The notes under the pieces were generated by a model. It was given only the letters and a program-made list of their open reading frames with translations. It had not been told where the DNA came from and did not search any database. Positions 16,335 through 30,285 of a stretch of DNA of 64,000 bases are shown here, piece by piece (within the stretch, counting starts at the first letter, position 1; each line of letters starts with the position of its first letter). The translations under genes and the position numbers were made by a program. Origin of the DNA: Nymphaea colorata (taxonomy: Eukaryota; Streptophyta; Magnoliopsida; Nymphaeales; Nymphaeaceae); assembly GCF_008831285.2 (NCBI RefSeq), contig NW_022204508.1:992001-1056000 (forward strand). Direction: 5' to 3'.

Positions 16335-19300
16335 ATGAACTTGTGATTTCAATCATTTAAATCATTCATTATAGATGTAATAACAAGCGAAATACACTAG
16401 ATTAACTGTAAGGGACCAACTTAATGACCTAACTCTCATTCATTTCCAAACGAACTTCTTATTTCAAGCCACTAAGTCATTCTATACGTATGTAACAAAT
16501 GGCTACGCACACTCAATTAAATATATTGATCAAATATATGTAATAACAAGTGAAAATGAATCATTTAATCTCTCAATTAAATATATGTGATCAAATATAT
16601 GTAATAACAAGTGAAACATATTAGGTTACCTACAAGACACCAAATGAATCACTCAAATCTCATTCATTTTCATACAAACCTATGATTTCAATATACTAAA
16701 TCATTTAATATAGACGTAACAACAAGTTAAGCACATTCAATTAAGTATGCGTGATCAAATGAATCACTTAAATCTCACTCGTATTGAGACGATTGATTTA
16801 GTGTGCGTATGGATACAAATGAATGAGATGTAACAACATGTTCAACTTATTGAACAAACTACAAGGGATCAAACTAAACTAATCCATAGGTCTCCTTTAC
16901 ATTCATATAATCTTGTGAGTTTTTATCGTTTAAATCCTTGATCATAGATGTCATAACGAGTGAAACACATTAGGTTAATTATAAGACACCAAATGAATCA
17001 CTCAAATCTCATTTATTTTCACACAAACTTGTGATTTGAATTCACTCAATCTAGCAATATGGATGTAACAACAAGTTAAGCACATTCAATTAAGTATGTG
17101 TGATCATTTGAATCACTTAAATCTCACTTGTATTGATACGAACTTGTGATTTCAATCCTTTAGACCGTGCACTATAGTTGTAACAATAAATTCAACTCAT
17201 CGGACTAACTACACGCGTTTGTATCCACATGAACTTGTGATTTCAATCATTTAAATAATTCAATATATATGAATTCCAAACGAACTTCTAGTATCAAAGC
17301 CACTAGGTCATTCTATACGTAAGTAAGAAATGGTCACGCACATTCAATTAAATACAAGTGATCAATTATATGTAATAACAAGTGAAAATGAATCACTTAA
17401 TCTCTCAATTAAATATAAGTGATCAAATATATGTAATAACAAGTGAAACACATTAGGTTACTTACAAGACACCAAATGAATCACTCCAATATCATTCATT
17501 TTCATACAAACCTACGATTTTAATCTACTAAATCATTTAATATAGACGTAACAACAAGTTTAGCACATTCAATTACGTATGTGTGATCAAATGAATCACT
17601 TAAATCCCACTCGTATTGATACGAACTTGTGATTTCAATTCCTTACATCGATCACCATAGATGTAAGAACTAGTTCAACTTATTGAACTAACTACAAGGG
17701 ATCAAACTAATGCATAGGTCACCTTTATATCCATACAAACTTGTAAGTTTTAATCATTTAAATCATTGATCAAAGATGTAATAACAAGTGAAACACAATA
17801 GGTTAACTACAAGACACCAAATGAATCATTCTAATCTCATTCATTTTCGCACAAACTTGTGATTTCAATCTACTAAATCATTTATTATAGACGTAACAAC
17901 AAGTTAAACACTTTCAATTAAGAATGCATGATTATATGAATCACTTAAATCTCACTTGCATTCGTACAAACATGTGATTTCAATCCTTTAGAACGTTCCC
18001 TATAGATGTAACAACAAATTCAACTCATCGGACTAACTACACGTGTACAAATATAGTGACTTCAACCATTTGTATCCATATAAACTTGTGATTTCAACCA
18101 TTTAAATCATTCATTATAGATGTAATAACAAGTGAAATACATTAGATTAACTATAAGGGACCAATATAATGACTTGACTCTCATTCATTTCCAAACGCAC
18201 TTCTTTTTTCAAGCCACTAAGTCATTCTATACGTATGTAACAAATGGTTACGCACATTCAATTAAATATAAGTTATCAAATGTATGTAAGAACAAGTAAA
18301 AATGAATCACATAATCTCTCCATTAAACATAAGCGATCAAATGTATGAATAACAAGTGAAACACCTTAAGTTACCTGTAAGACACCAAATGAATCACTCG
18401 AATCCCATTCATTTTCATATCAACCTATGATTTGAATTTACTAAATCATTTAATATAAACATAACAACAAGTTAAGTACATTCAATTAAATATGCGTGAT
18501 CAATTGAATCATTTAAATCCCACTCGTATTCATGTGAACTTGTGCATCGATCACTATAGATGTAGCAACATGTTCAACTTATCGTACAAACTAGAAAGGA
18601 TCAAACTAATGCAGAGGTCTCCATTATATCCATATAAACTTGTGAGTTTTAATTATTTAAATCATTGATCATGGATGTAATAACATGTGAAACACGTTAG
18701 GTTAACTATAAGACACCAAATTAATCACTCGAATCACATTCATTTTCATACAAACTTGTGATTTCAGTTCACTTAATCAAGCAACATGGATGTAACAATA
18801 AGTTAAGCACATTCAATTAAGTATGTGTGATCATTTGAATCACTTAAATCGCACTTGTATTGATACAAACTTGTAATTTCAATCCTTTAGATCGTGCACT
18901 ATAGTCGTACCAATACGAGTCAGATTTAAATGATTCATATGATCTCGCATACTTTATTGAATGTACTTGACTTATTGTTATATCCATGTTAAATGATTTA
19001 GTAGATTGAAATCACAGGCTTGCATGAAAATGAATGAGATTTGAGTGATTCATTTGGTGCCCTATTGTTAACCTAATTCACTTGTTAAGCACATTCAATT
19101 AAATTACAAGTGAAACACATTAGGTTAACTATATGACACCAAATGAATCACTTGTTAAGGACATCCGTATTAAGACTCATTATAAATGTAACAACTAGTG
19201 AAACACATTAGGTAAACCATAAGACACCAAATGAATCACTCGAATCTCATTCATTTTCATACAAACTTGTGATTTCGATCTACTAAATCATTTAATATAG

Positions 19301-19489
19301 ATGTAACAACAAGTTAAACACATTCAATTAAGCATGCATGATCATATGAATCATTTAAATTTCACTTGTATTGGTACGAACACGTGATTTCAATCCTTTA
19401 CATCGTTTACTATAGATGTAACAACAAATTCAACTCATCGGACTAATTACATGCATTCAAAGTAATGCATAGATCCCATTTGTATCCAC
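16335..19489 (+). repeat. Higher-order repeat unit, copy 1 (3,155 bp)
   Basis: The unit is phased on the word atgaacttgtgatttcaatc. It is nearly base-for-base the same as the next copy, including private variants such as caagtttagcac near 17,560 and a gaataacaagtg shortening near 18,345. It begins at an abrupt junction inside a previous subunit. Confidence 0.88.
18905..19089 (-). repeat. Reversed subunit segment E in satellite array
   Basis: Same inverted segment, within higher-order copy 1. Confidence 0.85.
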
Positions 19490-22400
19490 ATGAACTTGTG
19501 ATTTCAATCATTTAAATCATTCATTATAGATGTAATAACAAGCGAAATACACTAGATTAACTGTAAGGGACCAACTTAATGACCTGACTCTCATTCATTT
19601 CCAAACGAACTTCTTATTTCAAGCCACTAAGTCATTCTATACGTATGTAACAAATGGCTACGCACACTCAATTAAATATATTGATCAAATATATGTAATA
19701 ACAAGTGAAAATGAATCATTTAATCTCTCAATTAAATATATGTGATCAAATATATGTAATAACAAGTGAAACATATTAGGTTACCTACAAGACACCAAAT
19801 GAATCACTCAAATCTCATTCATTTTCATACAAACCTATGATTTCAATATACTAAATCATTTAATATAGACGTAACAACAAGTTAAGCACATTCAATTAAG
19901 TATGCGTGATCAAATGAATCACTTAAATCTCACTCGTATTGAGACGATTGATTTAGTGTGCGTATGGATACAAATGAATGAGATGTAACAACATGTTCAA
20001 CTTATTGAACAAACTACAAGGGATCAAACTAAACTAATCCATAGGTCTCCTTTACATTCATATAATCTTGTGAGTTTTTATCGTTTAAATCCTTGATCAT
20101 AGATGTCATAACGAGTGAAACACATTAGGTTAATTATAAGACACCAAATGAATCACTCAAATCTCATTTATTTTCACACAAACTTGTGATTTGAATTCAC
20201 TCAATCTAGCAATATGGATGTAACAACAAGTTAAGCACATTCAATTAAGTATGTGTGATCATTTGAATCACTTAAATCTCACTTGTATTGATACGAACTT
20301 GTGATTTCAATCCTTTAGACCGTGCACTATAGTTGTAACAATAAATTCAACTCATCGGACTAACTACACGCGTTTGTATCCACATGAACTTGTGATTTCA
20401 ATCATTTAAATCATTCATTATATATGTATTCCAAACGAACTTCTAGTATCAAAGCCACTAGGTCATTCTATACGTAAGTAAGAAATGGTCACGCACATTC
20501 AATTAAATACAAGTGATCAATTATATGTAATAACAAGTGAAAATGAATCACTTAATCTCTCAATTAAATATAAGTGATCAAATATATGTAATAACAAGTG
20601 AAACACATTAGGTTACTTACAAGACACCAAATGAATCACTCCAATATCATTCATTTTCATACAAACCTACGATTTTAATCTACTAAATCATTTAATATAG
20701 ACGTAACAACAAGTTTAGCACATTCAATTACGTAAGTGTGATCAAATGAATCACTTAAATCCCACTCGTATTGATACGAACTTGTGATTTCAATTCCTTA
20801 CATCGATCACCATAGATGTAAGAACTAGTTCAACTTATTGAACTAACTACAAGGGATCAAACTAATGCATAGGTCACCTTTATATCCATACAAACTTGTA
20901 AGTTTTAATCATTTAAATCATTGATCAAAGATGTAATAACAAGTGAAACACAATAGGTTAACTACAAGACACCAAATGAATCATTCTAATCTCATTCATT
21001 TTCGCACAAACTTGTGATTTCAATCTACTAAATCATTTATTATAGACGTAACAACAAGTTAAACACATTCAATTAAGAATGCATGATTATATGAATCACT
21101 TAAATCTCACTTGCATTCGTACAAACATGTGATTTCAATCCTTTAGAACGTTCCCTATAGATGTAACAACAAATTCAACTCATCGGACTAACTACACGTG
21201 TACAAATATAGTGACTTCAACCATTTGTATCCATATAAACTTGTGATTTCAACCATTTAAATCATTCATTATAGATGTAATAACAAGTGAAATACATTAG
21301 ATTAACTATAAGGGACCAATATAATGACTTGACTCTCATTCATTTCCAAACGCACTTCTTTTTTCAAGCCACTAAGTCATTCTATACGTATGTAACAAAT
21401 GGTTACGCACATTCAATTAAATATAAGTTATCAAATGTATGTAAGAACAAGTAAAAATGAATCACATAATCTCTCCATTAAACATAAGCGATCAAATGTA
21501 TGAATAACAAGTGAAACACCTTAAGTTACCTGTAAGACACCAAATGAATCACTCGAATCCCATTCATTTTCATATCAACCTATGATTTGAATTTACTAAA
21601 TCATTTAATATAAACATAACAACAAGTTAAGTACATTCAATTAAATATGCGTGATCAATTGAATCATTTAAATCCCACTCGTATTCATGTGAACTTGTGC
21701 ATCGATCACTATAGATGTAACAACATGTTCAACTTATCGTACAAACTAGAAAGGATCAAACTAATGCAGAGGTCTCCATTATATCCATATAAACTTGTGA
21801 GTTTTAATTATTTAAATCATTGATCATGGATGTAATAACATGTGAAACACGTTAGGTTAACTATAAGACACCAAATTAATCACTCGAATCACATTCATTT
21901 TCATACAAACTTGTGATTTCAGTTCACTTAATCAAGCAACATGGATGTAACAATAAGTTAAGCACATTCAATTAAGTATGTGTGATCATTTGAATCACTT
22001 AAATCGCACTTGTATTGATACAACTTGTAATTTCAATCCTTTAGATCGTGCACTATAGTCGTACCAATACGAGTCAGATTTAAGTGATTCATATGATCTC
22101 GCATACTTTATTGAATGTACTTGACTTATTGTTATATCCATGTTAAATGATTTAGTAGATTGAAATCACAGGCTTGCATGAAAATGAATGAGATTTGAGT
22201 GATTCATTTGGTGCCCTATTGTTAACCTAATTCACTTGTTAAGCACATTCAATTAAATTACAAGTGAAACACATTAGGTTAACTATATGACACCAAATGA
22301 ATCACTTGTTAAGGACATCCGTATTAAGACTCATTATAAATGTAACAACTAGTGAAACACATTAGGTAAACCATAAGACACCAAATGAATCACTCGAATC

Positions 22401-22641
22401 TCATTCATTTTCATACAAACTTGTGATTTCGATCTACTAAATCATTTAATATAGATGTAACAACAAGTTAAACACATTCAATTAAGCATGCATGATCATA
22501 TGAATCATTTAAATTTCACTTGTATTGGTACGAACGCGTGATTTCAATCTTTAGATCGTTACTATAGATGTAACAACAAATTCAACTCATCGGACTAATT
22601 ACATGCATTCAAAGTAATGCATAGATCCCATTTGTATCCAC
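19490..22641 (+). repeat. Higher-order repeat unit, copy 2 (3,152 bp)
   Basis: Direct tandem copy of the preceding unit with few substitutions and indels. It shares that unit's private variants (gacgattgattt, caagtttagcac, cgcacttc), so these two copies are the most recently homogenised pair in the array. Confidence 0.88.
22060..22243 (-). repeat. Reversed subunit segment F in satellite array
   Basis: Same inverted segment, within higher-order copy 2, about 3.15 kb after segment E. Confidence 0.85.
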
Positions 22642-25600
22642 ATGAACTTGTGATTTCAATCATTTAAATCATTCATTATAGATGTAATAACAAGCGAAAT
22701 ACACTAGATTAACTGTAAGGGACCAACTTAATGACCTGACTCTCATTCATTTCCAAACGAACTTCTTATTTCAAGCCACTAAGTCATTCTATACGTATGT
22801 AACAAATGGCTACGCACACTCAATTAAATATATTGATCAAATATATGTAATAACAAGTGAAAATGAATCATTTAATCTCTCAATTAAATATATGTGATCA
22901 AATATATGTAATAACAAGTGAAACATATTAGGTTACCTACAAGACACCAAATGAATCACTCAAATCTCATTCATTTCATACAAACCTATGATTTCAATAT
23001 ACTAAATCATTTAATATAGACGTAACAACAAGTTAAGCACATTCAATTAAGTATGCGTGATCAAATGAATCACTTAAATCTCACTCGTATTGAGACGATG
23101 ATTTAGTGTGCGTATGGATACAAATGAATGAGATGTAACAACATGTTCAACTTATTGAACAAACTACAAGGGATCAAACTAAACTAATCCATAGGTCTCC
23201 TTTACATTCATATAACTTGTGAGTTTTTATCGTTTAAATCCTTGATCATAGATGTCATAACGAGTGAAACACATTAGGTTAATTATAAGACACCAAATGA
23301 ATCACTCAAATCTCATTTATTTTCACACAAACTTGTGATTTGAATTCACTCAATCTAGCAATATGGATGTAACAACAAGTTAAGCACATTCAATTAAGTA
23401 TGTGTGATCATTTGAATCACTTAAATCTCACTTGTATTGATACGAACTTGTGATTTCAATCCTTTAGACCGTGCACTATAGTTGTAACAATAAATTCAAC
23501 TCATCGGACTAACTACACGCGTTTGTATCCACATGAACTTGTGATTTCAATCATTTAAATCATTCATTATATATGTATTCCAAACGAACTTCTAGTATCA
23601 AAGCCACTAGGTCATTCTATACGTAAGTAAGAAATGGTCACGCACATTCAATTAAATACAAGTGATCAATTATATGTAATAACAAGTGAAAATGAATCAC
23701 TTAATCTCTCAATTAAATATAAGTGATCAAATATATGTAATAACAAGTGAAACACATTAGGTTACTTACAAGACACCAAATGAATCACTCCAATATCATT
23801 CATTTTCATACAAACCTACGATTTTAATCTACTAAATCATTTAATATAGACGTAACAACAAGTTAAGCACATTCAATTACGTATGTGTGATAAATGAATC
23901 ACTTAAATCCCACTCGTATTGATACGAACTTGTGATTTCAATTCCTTACATCGATCACCATAGATGTAAGAACTAGTTCAACTTATTGAACTAACTACAA
24001 GGGATCAAACTAATGCATAGGTCTCCTTTATATCCATACAAACTTGTAAGTTTTAATCATTTAAATCATTGATCAAAGATGTAATAACAAGTGAAACACA
24101 ATAGGTTCACTACAAGACACCAAATGAATCACTCGAATCTCATTCATTTTCGCACAAACTTGTGATTTCAATCTACTAAATCATTTATTATAGACGTAAC
24201 AACAAGTTAAACACATTCAATTAAGTATGCATGATTATATGAATCACTTAAATCTCACTTGTATTCGTACGAACATGTGATTTCAATCCTTTAGAACGTT
24301 CCCTATAGATGTAACAACAAATTCAACTCATCGGACTAACTACACGTGTACAAATATAGTGACTTCAACCATTTGTATCCATATAAACTTGTGATTCAAC
24401 CATTTAAATCATTCATTATAGATGTAATAACAAGTGAAATACATTAGATTAACTATAAGGGACCAATATAGTGACTTGACTCTCATTCATTTCCAAACGG
24501 ACTTCTTTTTTCAAGCCACTAAGTCATTCTATACGTATGTAACAAATGGTTACGCACATTCAATTAAATATAAGTTATCAAATGTATGTAAGAACAAGTA
24601 AAAATGAATCACATAATCTCTCGATTAAACATAAGTGATCAAATGTATGTAATAACAAGTGAAACACATTAAGTTACCTGTAAGACACCAAATGAATCAC
24701 TCGAATCCCATTCATTTTCATATAAACCTATGATTTGAATTTACTAAATCATTTAATATAAACGTAACAACAAGTTAAGTACATTCAATTAAATATGCGT
24801 GATCAATTGAATCACTTAAATCCCACTCGTATTGATGTGAACTTGTGCATCGATCACTATAGATGTAACAACATGTTCAACTTATCGTACAAACTAGAAA
24901 GGATCAAACTAATGCATAGGTCTCCTTTATATCCATATAAACTTGTGAGTTTTAATTATTTAAATCATTGATCATGGATGTAATAACATGTGAAACACGT
25001 TAGGTTAACTATAAGACACCAAATGAATCACTCGAATCACATTCATTTTCATACAAACTTGTGATTTCAGTTCACTTAATCAAGCAACATGGATGTAACA
25101 ATAAGTTAAGCACATTCAATTAAGTATGTGTGATCATTTGAATCACTTAAATCGCACTTGTATTGATACGAACTTGTAATTTCAATCCTTTAGATCGTGC
25201 ACTATAGTCGTACCAATACGAGTCAGATTTAAGTGATTCATATGATCACCATACTTTATTGAATGTACTTGACTTATTGTTATATCCATGTTAAATGATT
25301 TAGTAGATTGAAATCACAGGCTTGCATGAAAATGAATGAGATTTGAGTGATTCATTTGGTGCCCTATTGTTAACCTAATTCACTTGTTAAGCACATTCAA
25401 TTAAATTACAAGTGAAACACATTAGGTTAACTATATGACACCAAATGAATCACTTGTTAAGGACATCCGTATTAAGAATCATTATAAATGTAACAACTAG
25501 TGAAACACATTAGGTAAACCATAAGACACCAAATGAATCACTCGAATCTCATTCATTTTCATACAAACTTGTGATTTCGATCTACTAAATCATTTAATAT

Positions 25601-25791
25601 AGATGTAACAACAAGTTAAACACATTCAATTAAGCATGCATGATCATATGAATCATTTAAATCTCACTTGTATTGGTACGAACGCGTGATTTCAATCCTT
25701 TAGATCGTTCACTATAGATGTAACAACAAATTCAACTCATCGGACTAATTACACGCATTCAAAGTAATGCATAGATCCCATTTGTATCCAT
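22642..25791 (+). repeat. Higher-order repeat unit, copy 3 (3,150 bp, mosaic)
   Basis: The first part matches copies 1 and 2. From about 23.82-23.87 kb onward it carries the variants of other units (caagttaagcac, tcactcgaatctc, cggacttc) rather than those of copies 1 and 2. Some single-base losses are present, e.g. gacgatgattt near 23,095. Confidence 0.85.
25209..25391 (-). repeat. Reversed subunit segment G in satellite array
   Basis: Same inverted segment, within higher-order copy 3. The corresponding place in copy 4 (about 28.27 kb) lacks it. Confidence 0.85.
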
Positions 25792-28695
25792 ATGAACTTG
25801 CGATTTCAATCATTCATCTATAGATGTAATAACAAGTGAAATACACTAGATTAACTGTAAGGGACCAACTTAATGACCTGACTCTCATTCATTTCCAAAC
25901 GAACTTCTTATTTCAAGCCACTAAGTCATTCTATACGTATGTAACAAATGGCTACGCACACTCAATTAAATATATTGATCAAATATATGTAATAACAAGT
26001 GAAAATGAATCATTTAATCTCTCAATTAAATATATGTGATCAAATATATGTAATAACAAGTGAAACATATTAGGTTACCTACAAACCAATGAATCACTCA
26101 AATCTCATTCATTTCCATACAAACCTATGATTTCAATATACTAAATATTTAATATAGACGTAACAACAAGTTAAGCACATTCAATTAAGTATGCGTGATC
26201 AAATGAATCACTTAAATCTCACTCGTATTGAGACGAGTGATTTAGTGTGCGTATGGATACAAATGAATGAGATGTAACATGTTCAACTTATTGAACAAAC
26301 TACAAGGATCAAACTAAACTAATCCATAGGTCTCCTTTACATCCATATAAACTTGTGAGTTTTTATCGTTTAAATCGTTGATCATAGATGTCATAACGAG
26401 TGAAACATTAGGTTAATTATAAGACACCAAATGAATCACTCAAATCTCATTTATTTTCACACAAACTTGTGATTTGAATTCACTTAATCTAGCAATATGG
26501 ATGTAACAACAAGTTAAGCACATTCAATTAAGTATGTGTGATCATTTGAATCACTTAAATCGCACTTGTATTGATACGAACTTGTGATTTCAATCCTTTA
26601 GATCGTGCACTATAGTTGTAACAATAAATTCAACTCATCGGACTAACTACACGCGTTTGTATCCACATGAACTGTGATTTCAATCATTTAAATCATTCAT
26701 TATATATGTATTCCAAACGAACTTCTGGTATCAAAGCCACTAGGTCATTCTATACGTAAGTAAGAAATGGTCACGCACATTCAATTAAATACAAGTGATC
26801 AATTATATGTAATAACAAGTGAAAATGAATCACTTAATCTCTCAATTAAATATAAGTGATCAAATATATGTAATAACAAGTGAAACACATTAGGTTACTT
26901 ACAAGACACCAAATGAATCACTCCAATATCATTCATTTTCATACAAACCTATGATTTTAATCTACTAAATCATTTAATATAGACGTAACAACAAGTTAAG
27001 CACATTCAATTACGTATGTGTGATAAAATGAATCACTTAAATCCCACTCGTATTGATACGAACTTGTGATTTCAATTCCTTACATCGATCACCATAGATG
27101 TAAGAACTAGTTCAACTTATTGAACTAACTACAAGGGATCAAACTAATGCATAGGTCTCCTTTATATCCATACAAACTTGTAAGTTTTAATCATTTAAAT
27201 CATTGATCAAAGATGTAATAACAAGTGAAACACAATAGGTTAACTACAAGACACCAAATGAATCACTCGAATCTCATTCATTTTCGCACAAACTTGTGAT
27301 TTCAATCTACTAAATCATTTATTATAGACGTAACAACAAGTTAAACACATTCAATTAAGTATGCATGATTATATGAATCACTTAAATCTCACTTGTATTC
27401 GTACGAACATGTGATTTCAATCCTTTAGAACGTTCCCTATAGATATAACAACAAATTCAACTCATCGGATAACTACACGTGTACAAATATAGTGACTTCA
27501 ACCATTTGTATCCATATAATTGATTTCACATTAAATCATATTATAAGTGAAATACATTAGATTAACTATAAGGGACCAATATAGTGACTTGACTCTCATT
27601 CATTTCCAAACGGACTTCTTTTTTCAAGCCACTAAGTCATTCTATACGTATGTAACAAATGGTACGCACATTCAATTAAATATAAGTTATCAAATGTATG
27701 TAAGAACAAGTAAAAATGAATCACATAATCTCTCGATTAAACATAAGTGATCAAATGTATGTAATAACAAGTGAAACACATTAAGTTACCTGTAAGACAC
27801 CAAATGAATCACTCGAATCCCATTCATTTTCATATAACCTATGATTTGAATTTACTAAATCATTTAATATAAACGTAACAACAAGTTAAGTACATTCAAT
27901 TAAATATGCGTGATCAATTGAATCACTTAAATCCCACTCGTATTGATGTGAACTTGTGCATCGATCACTATAGATGTAACAACATGTTCAACTTATCGTA
28001 CAAAATAGAAAGATCAAACTAATGCATAGGTCTCCTTTATATCCATATAAACTTGTGAGTTTTAATTATTTAAATCATTGATCATGATGTAATAACATGT
28101 GAAACACGTTAGGTTAACTATAAGACACCAAATGAATCACTCGAATCACATTCATTTTATACAAACTTGATTTATTACTAATCAAATGAGTAACAAAAGT
28201 AAGCACATTCAATTAAGTATGTGTGATATGAATCACTTAAATCACTGTATTGATACGAACTTGTATTTCAATCCTTAATCGATCACCATAGATGTAAGAA
28301 CTAGTTCAACTTATTGAACTAATAAGGATCAAATAATGCATAGGTCTCCTTTATATCCATACAACTTGTAAGTTTTAATCATTTAAATCATTGATCAAAA
28401 TGTAACAACTAGTGAAACACATTAGGTAAACATAAGACACCAAATGAATCACTCGAATCTCATTCATTTTCATACAAACTTGTGATTTCATCTACTAAAT
28501 CATTTAATATAGATGTAACAACAAGTTAAACATATTCAATTAAGCATGCATGATCATATGAATCATTTAAATCTCACTTGTATTGGTACGAACCGTGATT
28601 TCAATCCTTTAGATCGTTCACTATAGATGTACAACAAATTCACTCATCGGACTAATTACACGCATTCAAATAATGCATAATCCATTTGTATCCAT
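25792..28695 (+). repeat. Higher-order repeat unit, copy 4 (2,904 bp, shortened)
   Basis: Same phase word and same order of subunits as copy 3. It lacks the reversed segment present in other units and has many small losses, mostly after about 27.5 kb. Confidence 0.8.
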
Positions 28696-29850
28696 ATGAA
28701 CTTGCGATTTCAATCATTTAAATCATTCATTATAGATGTAATAACAAGTGAAATACACTAGATTAACTGTAAGGACCAACTAATGACTGACTCTCATTCA
28801 TTTCCAAACGAACTTCTTATTTCAAGCCACTAAGTCATTCTATACGTATGTAACAAATGGCTACGCACATCAATTAAATATATTGATCAAATATATGTAA
28901 TAACAAGTAAAATGAATCATTTAATCTCTCAATTAAATATATGTGATCAAATATATGTAATAACAAGTGAAACATATTAGGTTACCTAAAGACACCAAAT
29001 GAATCACTCAAATCTCATTCATTTCTATACAAACCTATGATTTCAATATACTAAATCATTTATATAGACGTAACAACAAGTTAAGACATTCAATTAAGTA
29101 TGCGTGATCAATGAATCACTTAAATCTCACTCGTATTGGACGAGTGATTTGTGCGTATGATACATAATAGATGTAACAACATGTTCAACTTATTGACAAA
29201 CTAAAGGATCAACTAACTAATCCATAGGTCTCCTTTAATCCATATAAACTTGTGAGTTTTATCTTTAAATTTGATCATGATGTCATAACGAGTGAAACAC
29301 ATTAGGTTAATTATAAGACACCAAATGAATCACTCAATCTCATTTATTTTCACATAATTTTACAGACAGGTATTCACATCATAAAATGCAATTAGTCCAT
29401 AAATAGCTATTACTGATAGGATGATCATCAATATTAAATATAATTCTTCTGACGGTATTTCCTTTAGTAAAAGTGCATTGACGTAGCCAGTTGTTAGTAT
29501 ATCTGTGGACTTTAATAATGCTTGGTGTGTTGTAAATCCTAGCAATACATGATGTTCACATTGCTAATAATGTACAATTACTGACAGTATTGTTAAACCA
29601 ATGCAATACACTAACAAACACGTTAGCATTCAATGACACAATCTACACTGATGGATGTGCATCCATAATAAAAATATTCATGGTGGTTTTGACAATTTTA
29701 ATTGACGTTTTTTCATCTCAATAATGCTTTGTTTTTTTGTGATCTAAGCCTTTGGATGCCAACAAATTGATTTAACCACATGCATCGTTCATAATGTCCA
29801 ATTTCCAATGAAAACTGACCAGCAGTAGCTCCCACCTTTTATTAAGACCG
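27510..29850. other. Indel-rich zone across the right array boundary
   Basis: Compared with sister units, this part has many scattered 1-20 base losses but few substitutions, e.g. near 27,520, 28,150-28,290 and 29,090-29,270. The pattern continues past the array boundary: 29,358-29,850 is much shorter than its paralogue at 60.57-61.18 kb through repeated small losses, whereas beyond 30.3 kb the paralogues align almost without gaps. Confidence 0.6.
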
Positions 29851-29879
29851 AAAAAATTTGGAAACCATACACAAATTAT

Positions 29880-30285
29880 AAATATCGGTTTATTGGATAT
29901 GGTCCACGTACTTGAATTCGAATTCAAATGTAGAAACATTTCAATCTAACTTTTATATTCATAATCTGAATTTTATATGAATTTGACTTTTTAATTAGTA
30001 TCTATATTCAAATGACTTCAAATAAACAACTAATCATTCAAACCAGAGTAATTGACATTTTAAGAATCGACTTCCAGAACAAATGGATATCGGATAGACA
30101 TTATTAAAATTCAATCTAAATTTAAATCGAATAAATATTTCTCTAAAACTGAATCTGAATCTCAATACAATCAGATCAAGTCATTTGATCAATCCGAAGC
30201 CAATGAGATTTTTATTCGGATGACTTTTTTCTTCTAGATCCAACTTTTTGAAGTAGTTGGGTCGCATTCTAGTCTAAATCCAATC
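29880..30285. mobile_element. Truncated TAGGGATGTCAA-family MITE (only right end kept)
   Basis: The stretch ends in ccattgacatcccta, the right terminal inverted repeat of the family seen complete at 43.15 kb, and contains the family's gaatctgaatct-type repeats. The left terminus is missing. In the paralogous block only about the last 30 bp (ending aacatcccta) remain. Confidence 0.5.

Larger units (their letters stand above)
1..29355. repeat. Large AT-rich satellite-like tandem array with higher-order structure
   Basis: The phrase gacaccaaatgaatcact and its neighbours recur throughout and are not seen right of 29.36 kb. Spacing of this phrase near the left edge alternates about 346 and 483 bp (positions near 39, 385, 868, 1218, 1701, 2044). 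Inside each block, related subunits of about 100-135 bp share a core such as acttgtgatttcaatc followed by ttaaatcat and a tatagatgtaacaacaagt-like stretch. A larger period of about 3.15 kb is clear in the right half. The array runs off the left edge and stops abruptly at about 29,355, inside a subunit. It has no plausible coding content: the few 67-residue open frames are the same repeat segment read through. I do not recognise a named satellite family. A centromeric, pericentromeric or heterochromatic-knob location is possible but is inference. Confidence 0.95.

Noticed and set aside
1-29355. CRISPR-like or rDNA spacer array
   Set aside because: No short direct repeats with unique spacers, and no rRNA sequence next to the array. 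The period and nested structure fit a plant satellite.
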